Origin: Alistipes sp.
Lineage (GTDB): Bacteria; Bacteroidota; Bacteroidia; Bacteroidales; Rikenellaceae
Length of the DNA stretch: 9,762 nucleotides
Assembly (NCBI GenBank): GCA_017559685.1
Contig: JAFYQY010000125.1
Location: 1-9,762 of the forward strand
Direction of reading: 5' to 3'
The notes under the pieces were generated by a model, which worked only from the letters and a program-made list of their open reading frames with translations, was not told where the DNA came from and made no database searches. The stretch's first letter is position 1, and every line of letters begins with the position of its first letter. A program made the position numbers and the translations under genes. Shown here in pieces: positions 1-6,320 of this stretch.

Positions 1-129
1 AACGGCAACCTCATAAACGCCACCCTGACCCTCGAGCTTTACGCCGAGGTCCTCGGTTGTGTCAGTTACGCAAGAGAATGCGAACATTCCCGCCACAACC
101 GCAAAGAAAATTTTTGTCAAATTTTTCAT
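1..129 (-). CDS. lipoprotein, N-terminal fragment (43 aa, runs off left edge)
   Basis: The start codon is the complement of CAT at 127-129 and the frame stays open to base 1, giving 43 residues. They show a lipoprotein signal peptide: two Lys residues near the start (K2, K6), a hydrophobic core (IFFAVVAGMFAF) and Cys20 preceded by FAFS, a relaxed Bacteroidetes lipobox. Residues after the cysteine (VTDTTEDLG) are acidic; in Bacteroidetes, acidic residues shortly after the lipidated Cys often act as a surface-export signal, so outer-face display is plausible (inference). The gene follows the TonB-dependent receptor by 63 nt with no terminator or good promoter between, so it is probably its operon partner. 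The visible part does not identify a function; nothing here shows it to be SusD-like. Confidence 0.8.
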   Translation of the reverse strand, partial: MKNLTKIFFAVVAGMFAFSCVTDTTEDLGVKLEGQGGVYEVAV

Positions 130-140
130 TGTTTTTGGTT

Positions 141-165
141 TGTTAATTGGTTAAAATGTTAATTG
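141..165. repeat. short direct repeat in receptor-lipoprotein gap
   Basis: TGTTAATTG occurs at 141-149 and again at 157-165, a 16-nt period, in the AT-rich 63-nt gap (130-192) between the receptor stop codon and the lipoprotein start. I see no Bacteroidetes -7 element (TAnnTTTG on the minus strand) and no terminator hairpin in this gap. The repeat may be chance in AT-rich sequence, or part of an AT-rich translation-initiation leader. Confidence 0.35.
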
Positions 166-192
166 AGTGAATGTTATGTTGTTTTTTTGTGT

Positions 193-3100
193 CTATCGTC
201 TTGGTCCGTAGCCCCAACCGCCCGACGAGGTGCCACGGTTTACGCCCACCGAGCCTGACGACTCCTTGTAGCCGTAGTCTGACATCTTGGTCGAGCCCTT
301 CTTGCCAAAGTGGCGGAGGTTATATACGAACTGCACCGAGAAGTAGCGACCGATACAGCTGTTCCACGCATTCTGGGTATAACCCGAGCCTGTCGAACGG
401 CTGAACGATGTATTCTGGTTGAGAAGATCGTTTACACCCACCTGAACCTCGCCTCGCTTGTTCTTGAACACCTTGCAGCCGAGATATACATTGCACAATA
501 CGTAGTCTTCGTTGTAGTTGTCGGTCAAGCCGAGGTACTGCACATACGAAGCACTCGCTGTGAGGGTCAAACGCTTCAAGAATGTCCACTTCACGCTACC
601 ATTTACCGAGTGGTTGAAGTAGTTGTTCTTCTCGGTGTTGCCGATGGTGTTCCACGCCTGATTGTAAGTACCGTTCCACGATATTGTGAAGTCGAGATTT
701 TCCGAAATGTTACTACCGAGGGTTACGCCTGCATCGTAGCCAATATTGTTGGCGTAGTTGGTGTCGAATACGTGGTTAATCATATTCTCCAACACGTTAC
801 CATTGCCTGTAGCGTAGATTGCCGAAGGTATGCGGTTGTAGTTTACGCCACCCTTGATGTTGAGGTTACACTTCATAAACGACAACGGCAAGCCGAGAGA
901 TACGTGGGTACGCACCGAGTAGTAGCCATCCATATTCTCGTACGAAGTAACCTCCTTTGGACGGTATGCCTCGCCACTCTTGTCGGTAGGAATCGACAAG
1001 TCGCCAAACTCCTTCGGAAGCTCGAAGCCCTTAGGGTTGTTCCAAGTCGAAGCGGAGATGTAGTCCTGCTGCATCTGTGCGTTGAACATCCACATAAAGG
1101 TGATACCCTTATCAACCTTAGAGAGGTTGTAGTGCATACTCAAGTTGTGCGAGAATGACGGATTGAGGTTCTTGTTACCTACGCTGATATACTGCGGGTT
1201 CGACACGTCGAAGATGCTCTGCAACTGCGAAACCGATGGGTTGCCCGACCACGAACGGAGGAAGATTCGCAAGGTGTTCTCCTTGTTGAACGCCACGTTC
1301 GCCATACCAAAGTATGAGAACTTATTGTAGTGCTTCTTTATCTCGTCGCCCTGCGCTCCTACGATGCTACCATCGAGCTTGTCACGCTGGTACGAGAGGT
1401 TCAAAACCACGGTGTTCTTATTCTTCGAGAAACGGAAACCTGGGCCGATGCGGTGTGTCCAGAAACCACTCTGGAACTTCTGCGACATATTGTCGTTACG
1501 CTCCATATTGCCATACTGAGCATCGGTGTAGTAGGTGTTCTTGTCGTTCATCTCGTTCTCGTACGACATACGGTACTGCAACGATACCTGCGAGTGCTGT
1601 GTGATAGGCTCGTTGTAGGTTGCGTTCGCACGAATGGTGTACTCCTCGCTTGGGCGGTGGATATACTGATAGAGTGCCGAGTAGAGCAACGAATTATTCA
1701 CCATATCCTGCCATACCTTGCCCTCACCGAAGTAGTTGCCATACTCATTTCCGTACTCCGCATTCGAGTAAGGGATACCGTTGGCATCGTTTGCCGAGGT
1801 CTTCTGCTTGCGCTCGTTGTTCTGGTAGTTGAAGCGACCGTCGATAGTGAGTGTTCGACCAGGCTTGCCCAACTTGGTGCGTACCTGCAAGAACTCGTTG
1901 AAACGGAAGGCGTTCATATTGCTCCAGCTGTATGAGTTGATGTACGACAATGCCTGATGTGGGTCGTCGTTCTCGGCGTCATACTCTGTGTTGTACTCGT
2001 AGCCGTGGGTGTAACCCTCGGTGTTCGATGTTGGGTTGTTGCCCTGATATGAGAACGATGTACGAGACATCAATGATGCGTTACGTGAAATTTTCCAGTC
2101 GAGACGTGCGTTGAAACGAGCGTTGTAGTTGATGGTGTTCGAGATGCCCGACTTGTACATATAGCCGATAGGCATTGGGCTCTCGTACCACTTCTCGGTT
2201 ACTGAGTGGTTGTCGGTGTCGGTTTGGTTGAAGAACAACGAACCCTGAAACTTGACGTTGTTGCGACGTCCCCACTCATCCGAGTAGTTTGCACCAATCG
2301 AATTTACGAGTGCGATACCGTTCTGCGGACGTACCATATACGAGCCAACAGCGCCACGTGAGCCACGGCCACCGGTGCTTCCACTTACACCCAAGATATC
2401 CTCGAACGAGAAGTTCTGCTGATTGACGTTGTTGAACAAACCAATCAACGATACTCGAGCATCGCCCTGGAAGAAGTTTACGTTTCCTCCGACGATCCAC
2501 TTGTGACCCTTTGCAAAGTCCTCGCTGTTGTTCTTCTCCCAATTAGGCTCGTAACCCGCTCCGGCATACATCTTACCAAATTGTCCCTGGCGCATACCCT
2601 CCTTAGTTACGATGTTGATAGCCTTGTAGCCCTCGCCATCATCCATACCCGAGAATTCGGCCTGGTCGCTCAACTTGTTGAATACCTCGATGCGATCTAC
2701 AGCCTCGGCAGGCAACGACTTGATAGCCGTATTAACATCCTCGCCAAAGAACTCCTTGCCATCGACAAAAATCTTCTTGATAGTCTCGCCCTGAGCCTCA
2801 ACTTCGCCATTCGAAATGGTGATACCTGGCATCTTCTTCAAGAGACCCTCCACATCGGCATCGTTCGACACCTTGAATGCTCCTGCGCTATAGCTCAATG
2901 TATCGCCATTCTGCGAGGTACGCAACGCCTTCACGCTCTTGACAACGGTCTCGATGCGCTCGGCGCTCTCGGTCATTGCAACCTTGCCGAGCGAGAGCTC
3001 TGCACCCGAAAGGCGGAACTCCTTCTGCACATCCTTGTAACCGATGAAGGTGATGAGCATTGTGTAGTTGCCGTACGACAAGCCCTGAATAGCAACTACG

Positions 3101-3285
3101 CCATTCGCTCCCGAGGTGTAGTACAACTTGTTGTCAGGCTTCGCTGTAGGGTAGACCTCGACAACAGCACCTGGCATACCCTGCTTGGTTTGCGAGTCGA
3201 TAAGCGAGAATGATACCTTGCCGGTCTGCGCAAAGGCAGTTACGGCAAATGCGATTGAAAAGATAAAAACGATTAAACGCTTCAT
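193..3285 (-). CDS. TonB-dependent outer-membrane receptor, OMP_b-brl_3 type
   Basis: This 1030-residue protein starts with a signal peptide (cleavage likely after A19, AFA/QTG). Residues about 22-105 form a carboxypeptidase-regulatory-like beta-sandwich (TKQGMPGAVVEVYP, then YGNYTMLITFIGYKDV). Residues about 115-230 are the plug, with the typical stretches KKMPGITISNGEV, KKIFVDGKEFFGEDV and AVDRIEVF. The rest, to about 994, is a long beta-barrel rich in Asn, Tyr and Ser, ending in a closing strand (FSVQFVYNLRHFG). This architecture fits the Bacteroidetes 'outer membrane beta-barrel family' of TonB-dependent receptors rather than classical SusC, and no SusD follows in the window. Such proteins import a ligand across the outer membrane using TonB energy; the ligand cannot be read from sequence. 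An unusual Gly/Ser-rich tail of 36 residues follows the last strand. The gene has its own promoter and lies downstream of a LytS/LytTR pair. Confidence 0.93.
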   Translation of the reverse strand: MKRLIVFIFSIAFAVTAFAQTGKVSFSLIDSQTKQGMPGAVVEVYPTAKPDNKLYYTSGANGVVAIQGLSYGNYTMLITFIGYKDVQKEFRLSGAELSLGKVAMTESAERIETVVKSVKALRTSQNGDTLSYSAGAFKVSNDADVEGLLKKMPGITISNGEVEAQGETIKKIFVDGKEFFGEDVNTAIKSLPAEAVDRIEVFNKLSDQAEFSGMDDGEGYKAINIVTKEGMRQGQFGKMYAGAGYEPNWEKNNSEDFAKGHKWIVGGNVNFFQGDARVSLIGLFNNVNQQNFSFEDILGVSGSTGGRGSRGAVGSYMVRPQNGIALVNSIGANYSDEWGRRNNVKFQGSLFFNQTDTDNHSVTEKWYESPMPIGYMYKSGISNTINYNARFNARLDWKISRNASLMSRTSFSYQGNNPTSNTEGYTHGYEYNTEYDAENDDPHQALSYINSYSWSNMNAFRFNEFLQVRTKLGKPGRTLTIDGRFNYQNNERKQKTSANDANGIPYSNAEYGNEYGNYFGEGKVWQDMVNNSLLYSALYQYIHRPSEEYTIRANATYNEPITQHSQVSLQYRMSYENEMNDKNTYYTDAQYGNMERNDNMSQKFQSGFWTHRIGPGFRFSKNKNTVVLNLSYQRDKLDGSIVGAQGDEIKKHYNKFSYFGMANVAFNKENTLRIFLRSWSGNPSVSQLQSIFDVSNPQYISVGNKNLNPSFSHNLSMHYNLSKVDKGITFMWMFNAQMQQDYISASTWNNPKGFELPKEFGDLSIPTDKSGEAYRPKEVTSYENMDGYYSVRTHVSLGLPLSFMKCNLNIKGGVNYNRIPSAIYATGNGNVLENMINHVFDTNYANNIGYDAGVTLGSNISENLDFTISWNGTYNQAWNTIGNTEKNNYFNHSVNGSVKWTFLKRLTLTASASYVQYLGLTDNYNEDYVLCNVYLGCKVFKNKRGEVQVGVNDLLNQNTSFSRSTGSGYTQNAWNSCIGRYFSVQFVYNLRHFGKKGSTKMSDYGYKESSGSVGVNRGTSSGGWGYGPRR

Positions 3286-3319
3286 TATTTGTTGTAGTTT
3301 TTGTTTGCTGTTTCAATTT

Positions 3320-3334
3320 GGTTTCCGAAAAACC
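3320..3334 (-). other. small hairpin at predicted 5' end of receptor mRNA
   Basis: On the minus strand this reads GGTTTTTCGGAAACC, a 5-bp GGTTT/AAACC stem with loop TTCGG (a sixth U-G pair is possible). It begins a few bases after the -7 element, so it would lie at or next to the 5' terminus of the receptor transcript, where hairpins often protect mRNA. The role is inference. Confidence 0.35.
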
Positions 3335-3337
3335 GCA

Positions 3338-3370
3338 CAAAGGTAGTGAATATAATTGATTATATTCAAA
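3338..3370 (-). promoter_or_regulatory. Bacteroidetes promoter for the TonB-dependent receptor
   Basis: On the minus strand, TTTG at 3370-3367 is followed after 21 nt by TACCTTTG at 3345-3338. This matches the Bacteroidetes primary-sigma consensus (TTTG, 19-21 nt, TAnnTTTG) at every fixed position. It implies a start near 3331-3333 and a 5' leader of about 45 nt before the ATG at 3285. It is the best promoter in the window and lets the receptor be transcribed independently of the upstream kinase-regulator pair, although read-through from them is also possible because no terminator is visible between 3286 and 3408. Confidence 0.78.
3348..3367. promoter_or_regulatory. 20-bp palindromic candidate operator inside the receptor promoter
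   Basis: GAATATAAT (3348-3356), a TG spacer, then ATTATATTC (3359-3367) form a perfect 9-bp inverted repeat. It fills the spacer between the -33 and -7 elements of the receptor promoter almost exactly, sharing the C of the -33 box. A dimeric regulator bound here would compete with RNA polymerase, so a repressor site is the natural reading. The binder is unknown: LytTR regulators usually recognise direct repeats, so the neighbouring regulator is not the automatic candidate. Confidence 0.5.
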
Positions 3371-3408
3371 AAAAGAGTGTGAAATGACAAAAAAAATGGG
3401 CGAAATGA

Positions 3409-4161
3409 CTATTTCGATAGCCAATTTTTGAAATCTCGTACCTTCGCCTTAGGAACTACGATGCGTTCGGGTGTCTCGATTGTAAGATTGGCCTCGAGGC
3501 GACTACCAAACCAAACCGAGACGTTTTCGACCGCCTTGCGAGCCACGATAAATTGGCGGTTGGCACGGAAGAAATCTTCGCTCGAGAGCTTTGCCTGCAG
3601 CGCCTCGAGAGTAAGCTCGATATGGTACTTTTCGCCATTGTAGCAATAGGCCGAAACACGCTCCTCGAAGGTGTGGAAAATGGCAACGTCTTTGCTCTGC
3701 AATGGGATGATTTTATCACGGAAATGAACGAGAAACGTCTGCTGTGTAACTCGTTGTTCCTGTGCGACTTGAGTGATGCGTGATGTGTAGTCGTTGCGCT
3801 CGCTTGCGGTCAGGTGCAACCACTTGTCTACGGCACGTTTTACACCCTCCTCGTTGATGGGTTTCAGCAGGTAGTCGATGCTGTTCACCTTGAATGCCTC
3901 GATGGCATATTGGTCGTAGGCTGTAGTGAAGATTATCGGTGTCTTGACCTCCACGTTGTCGAAGATGCGGAACGAGCTTCCGTCGGCCAGGTGGATATCC
4001 ATAAAGACGAGGTCGAGCTGGGGTTGCGACTTGAAAAAGTCGATGCTGTCGACCACCGTATCTATAGTGTCGACAATCTCCATCTCGGGATTTACTTTGT
4101 GCAGTATGGCAGAGAGGTTCTGCGCAGCTGCGGTCTCGTCTTCGATAATAACTACTCGCAT
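3409..4161 (-). CDS. LytTR-family response regulator
   Basis: A 250-residue two-domain regulator starting MRVVIIEDE. The receiver domain (about 1-118) has the acidic pocket E7/D8, the phospho-acceptor D55 in LVFMDIHL, T79/T80 and the K100-P101 pair of DYLLKP. The LytTR DNA-binding domain (about 140-248) carries the hallmark FFRANRQFIV at 198-207. It would bind DNA direct repeats after phosphorylation by the adjacent kinase. I chose the ATG at 4161 because the receiver fold begins there; an in-frame ATG 14 codons upstream would add a non-family leader inside the kinase gene. The start lies 4 nt after the kinase stop codon, so the two are translationally linked. The promoter of the receptor gene lies just downstream, making that gene a plausible target (inference). 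Confidence 0.95.
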   Translation of the reverse strand: MRVVIIEDETAAAQNLSAILHKVNPEMEIVDTIDTVVDSIDFFKSQPQLDLVFMDIHLADGSSFRIFDNVEVKTPIIFTTAYDQYAIEAFKVNSIDYLLKPINEEGVKRAVDKWLHLTASERNDYTSRITQVAQEQRVTQQTFLVHFRDKIIPLQSKDVAIFHTFEERVSAYCYNGEKYHIELTLEALQAKLSSEDFFRANRQFIVARKAVENVSVWFGSRLEANLTIETPERIVVPKAKVRDFKNWLSK

Positions 4162-4165
4162 AGGC

Positions 4166-5461
4166 CTATTTCTCTGGGTGTTTGAGTGGCAAACGCACCA
4201 CAAACTCCTCGTCGTTGTTGATAATTTCGATCTCGTGATTCAGCAAAAGTTGGTAGCGACTGTTGAGGTTCGAAAGCCCCACTCCCGTACCTGCGCTATT
4301 CTCGAGCATCGGGTGTTTTTTGTTTGCCACAACCAAATATCCATCCTCGGTGTAGATGCGTACACGGAACAACTGCTTATTGCTTATCGTGTTGTGCTTC
4401 ACAGAGTTACCTATGAGCGGTTGCAACGATATAGGTGGCAGTTTATAGTTGAGATACTGCTCTTCGATGTCGAAGTCGAATGTGATTTTGTCGCCATAGC
4501 GAATCTTAAAGAGGTAGCAATACGCCTCGGCAAACTGAATCTCCTCACGCAGTGTCACGAAGGTCGAATTTGTACCATTCTGCGACAGATAGCGGAAAGT
4601 GTAGGAGAGTTGGTCGATGTAGTTCAAGGCTCGCTCCTCGTCCTTCTCTCGCACGAGCATCGATAGCGACGAAAGCGAGTTGAAGAGGAAGTGTGGGTTG
4701 ATCTGGCTCGCCAACATATTGTAGCGGGTGGTGAGGTTTTCGTTGCGGAGTTTCTCATTCTCGAGCAACATCTTCTGCTCTCGGTTAATGAGGGTGTATG
4801 TACGTGAGTAGAGAATCACCATTGTAAGCATAAAGCAAAGCTTTAATGCCGCTACGGAGTCGATAATTTGATAGCTCTGATATGCCGGTATTATATCGCC
4901 CGAATTTACGAGTGGCACAGGCGAGATGAAGTATGCGGCACAAGTAATTATGAAGCAAACTACCGCACGAGGGAAGAGCTGACGCCAAGTTGCGTAGCGA
5001 CCTTTAGCATTCATCACCAGCAACAATGCAAACGACAGCGTGAAGTAGAAGAGGCAGAGATAGAGCAGTATAGTCCATTGCCCCAAACCTCGATATACCT
5101 CGCTATAGTCAAACTCCTTGCCGTTGCGCTCTATGATGCGGTGCATATAGAGGTACTTCGACTTTACCCTCGCAGGTTTTGCCGCTTCGACGGTCAAATT
5201 GTCGCCCTCCTCAAGGTTTAATCGGTTGAGTTTGCGATGATCCACATATATTCTATCGCCCGACTCGGTGTTGATGTAACCGTAGAAGTTATCTTCGCTA
5301 ATCGATAGCGTACCATTGGCTATTACCACATCCGATTTGACACGGTAATTGCCTGTATCACTTTGGTTTGACACCAGCATCAGCAAATACGAGAAGTTGC
5401 ATATTATGCTGATTGCCATCGCCATTATTATGTGACGAAGGTATGTTGAACGACGTTTCAT
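4166..5461 (-). CDS. LytS/YehU-type membrane sensor histidine kinase
   Basis: A 431-residue kinase of the His_kinase (PF06580) plus HATPase_c type. Likely membrane segments lie at about 13-31, 128-150, 164-182 and 204-219. Residues about 32-127, between the first two, form a small beta-rich extracytoplasmic sensor region (VVIANGTLSI, YGYINTESGDRIYVD). A short coiled segment (about 225-248) leads to the phospho-acceptor motif NPHFLFNSL with H257. The ATP-binding half has an N-box-like LQPLIGNSVKHN (N352) and the glycine-rich GTGVGLSNLNSRY (391-403). The residue before the Mg-binding Asn is Gly351 where the family usually has Glu (LVENAVKH). The kinase is the first gene of a pair with the LytTR regulator, 4 nt apart. 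Its start lies 10 nt downstream of a copy of the 100-nt intergenic repeat. Confidence 0.95.
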   Translation of the reverse strand: MKRRSTYLRHIIMAMAISIICNFSYLLMLVSNQSDTGNYRVKSDVVIANGTLSISEDNFYGYINTESGDRIYVDHRKLNRLNLEEGDNLTVEAAKPARVKSKYLYMHRIIERNGKEFDYSEVYRGLGQWTILLYLCLFYFTLSFALLLVMNAKGRYATWRQLFPRAVVCFIITCAAYFISPVPLVNSGDIIPAYQSYQIIDSVAALKLCFMLTMVILYSRTYTLINREQKMLLENEKLRNENLTTRYNMLASQINPHFLFNSLSSLSMLVREKDEERALNYIDQLSYTFRYLSQNGTNSTFVTLREEIQFAEAYCYLFKIRYGDKITFDFDIEEQYLNYKLPPISLQPLIGNSVKHNTISNKQLFRVRIYTEDGYLVVANKKHPMLENSAGTGVGLSNLNSRYQLLLNHEIEIINNDEEFVVRLPLKHPEK

Positions 5462-5471
5462 ATATTTTTAT

Positions 5472-5570
5472 AAAATCGTTCTGATGGACTCTTTTTGCAC
5501 CTTGCTTGCGCTGTAAATGCTCATTTGCGCCAAGTAAACTGCGCTTTCCAGCACTGCGCACCGCACAAAA
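5472..5570 (-). repeat. copy B of a ~100-nt intergenic repeat, upstream of the kinase gene
   Basis: The segment nearest the kinase start (5472-5501) matches 28 of 30 bases of copy A at 6211-6240, differing only at two bases of a central trinucleotide (GGA versus TGT). Further shared blocks follow in the same order: AATGCTCA, GCGCTTTC and a terminal CAAAA. In the minus-strand transcript the 5' end (UUUUGUGC, 5570-5563) can pair with GUGCAAAA (5500-5493) through 8 pairs, two of them G-U. A second hairpin pairs 5506-5511 with 5527-5533 (one bulge) around AAAT/ATTT. The copy ends 10 nt before the kinase ATG. Confidence 0.75.
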
Positions 5571-5573
5571 ATA
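5566..5573 (-). promoter_or_regulatory. possible -7 element for the kinase-regulator pair
   Basis: The minus strand reads TATTTTTG (5573-5566), which fits TAnnTTTG. No TTTG stands 19-21 nt upstream, so only half of the promoter is supported. If used, transcription would begin a few bases inside repeat copy B, and the repeat would form nearly the whole leader of the kinase mRNA. The sequence right after it (TGCGG) is the same as after the receptor -7 element at 3338. Confidence 0.35.
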
Positions 5574-5624
5574 GACTAATTATTTACGATTTTTGGGTTC
5601 TATATCTGAGTTGAACTTTTAATC

Positions 5625-5673
5625 CACTACTCACTACTCACTACTCACTACTCTCTACTAATTGCTCTCTACT
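5625..5673. repeat. heptanucleotide tandem repeat (CACTACT)
   Basis: Four exact CACTACT units (5625-5652) are followed by decayed units CTCTACT, AATTGCT and CTCTACT, all in 7-nt register. The array continues into the stop codon of the carbonic-anhydrase-like gene (5669-5671). Between this array and repeat copy B (5571-5624) I see only AT-rich sequence without a terminator hairpin. Short tandem arrays like this expand and contract by slippage. Confidence 0.85.
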
Positions 5674-6196
5674 CCTCGTACCACGAAGCATAGAGGCGGT
5701 AGTCGTTGGCGATGCGCTGGATGATATCCTTGCGCTGCTCGGGAGTTACCTCCTTAACCTTCTTGGCAGGAACACCTGCATATACCGAGTTTGGCTCCAA
5801 CTTCGAGTTCGACAATACCAAAGCATTTGCTGCAATGATACAGCCCGATGCCACCACTGCATTGTCGAGGATGGTTGCACCCATACCAATAAGGCAGTTG
5901 TCCTCGATTATTGCGCCGTGAATTGTAGCGTTGTGGCCCACCGATACGTCGTTGCCGATATGGGTCTGCGATGGCTTTGGCGACTTGTCGTAGAGGGTGT
6001 GGATAACCGTTCCGTCCTGGATATTTGTTCTATCGCCGATAGTGATGCTGTTCACATCGCCACGCAATACTACATTATACCAAATCGACGAATCCTTACC
6101 TACCTTTACATCGCCAATCAACACTGCGGTCTCAGCCACAAATGTACCTTCTCCAACCTCGGGAGTATGATTTCTTACACTCTTAATGTATGCCAT
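5669..6196 (-). CDS. gamma-carbonic anhydrase family hexapeptide-repeat protein
   Basis: This 175-residue protein folds as a left-handed parallel beta-helix judging by its hexapeptide periodicity (IGDVKVGKDSSIWYNVVLRGDV, split across residues 27-48; IGNDVSVGHNATIHG). The three histidines that bind the metal in gamma-class enzymes are present as H66 (TVIHT), H88 (SVGHN) and H93 (TIHG), along with the conserved R45, D47 and Q60. The C-terminus is a short helix (PEQRKDIIQRIANDYRLYASW). Length and layout match the YrdA/PaaY/CaiE group, many of which are annotated gamma-carbonic anhydrases; actual CO2 hydration varies in this group, so activity is not certain. The start at 6196 is where family similarity begins; an in-frame ATG at 6265 would place 23 unrelated codons inside the intergenic repeat. 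The protein is probably cytoplasmic, as no signal peptide is visible. Confidence 0.93.
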   Translation of the reverse strand: MAYIKSVRNHTPEVGEGTFVAETAVLIGDVKVGKDSSIWYNVVLRGDVNSITIGDRTNIQDGTVIHTLYDKSPKPSQTHIGNDVSVGHNATIHGAIIEDNCLIGMGATILDNAVVASGCIIAANALVLSNSKLEPNSVYAGVPAKKVKEVTPEQRKDIIQRIANDYRLYASWYEE

Positions 6197-6210
6197 AATT
6201 TTAATTTTGC

Positions 6211-6310
6211 AAAATCGTTCTGATTGTCTCTTTTTGCACCAATCGTCGGTAGTCGAAATGCTCACATAGGTTTACTATGCTGCGCTTTCGCCTCCTGTCT
6301 TGGCGCAAAA
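6211..6310 (-). repeat. copy A of the ~100-nt intergenic repeat, upstream of the carbonic-anhydrase-like gene
   Basis: It fills most of the 124-nt gap between mazG and the hexapeptide gene, in the same orientation as copy B and ending 14 nt before the ATG at 6196. In the minus-strand transcript its first 11 bases (UUUUGCGCCAA, 6310-6300) pair fully with UUGGUGCAAAA (6242-6232), with one G-U pair. In plus-strand RNA the same position would be an A-C mismatch, so the fold favours a minus-strand transcript. A small internal hairpin is formed by CATAG (6265-6269) and CTATG (6275-6279). No protein is supported inside it. Confidence 0.75.
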
Positions 6311-6320
6311 TTTTTAATTT

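Noticed and set aside
310..1158. Long plus-strand reading frame opposite the receptor gene (also 1330-1935 and 2503-3213)
   Set aside because: They are antisense shadows of a conserved receptor whose codon bias leaves the opposite strand open. They have no recognisable domain, and no promoter stands before them.
4162..4203. Earlier in-frame ATG for the response regulator
   Set aside because: The extra 14 residues lie inside the kinase gene and precede the first beta strand of the receiver domain; MRVVIIEDE is the normal family start.
3926..4666. Plus-strand frame of 246 codons across the kinase-regulator junction
   Set aside because: It is antisense to two strongly conserved genes and its product is not family-like.
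5462..5561. Minus-strand reading frame through repeat copy B into the kinase gene
   Set aside because: It is a by-product of the repeat sequence, out of frame with the kinase, with no domain signal.
5625..5673. CRISPR-like array
   Set aside because: The unit is 7 nt with no spacers, which makes it a simple tandem repeat.
6197..6265. Earlier in-frame ATG for the hexapeptide protein
   Set aside because: The extension is translated from the intergenic repeat and does not belong to the beta-helix family.
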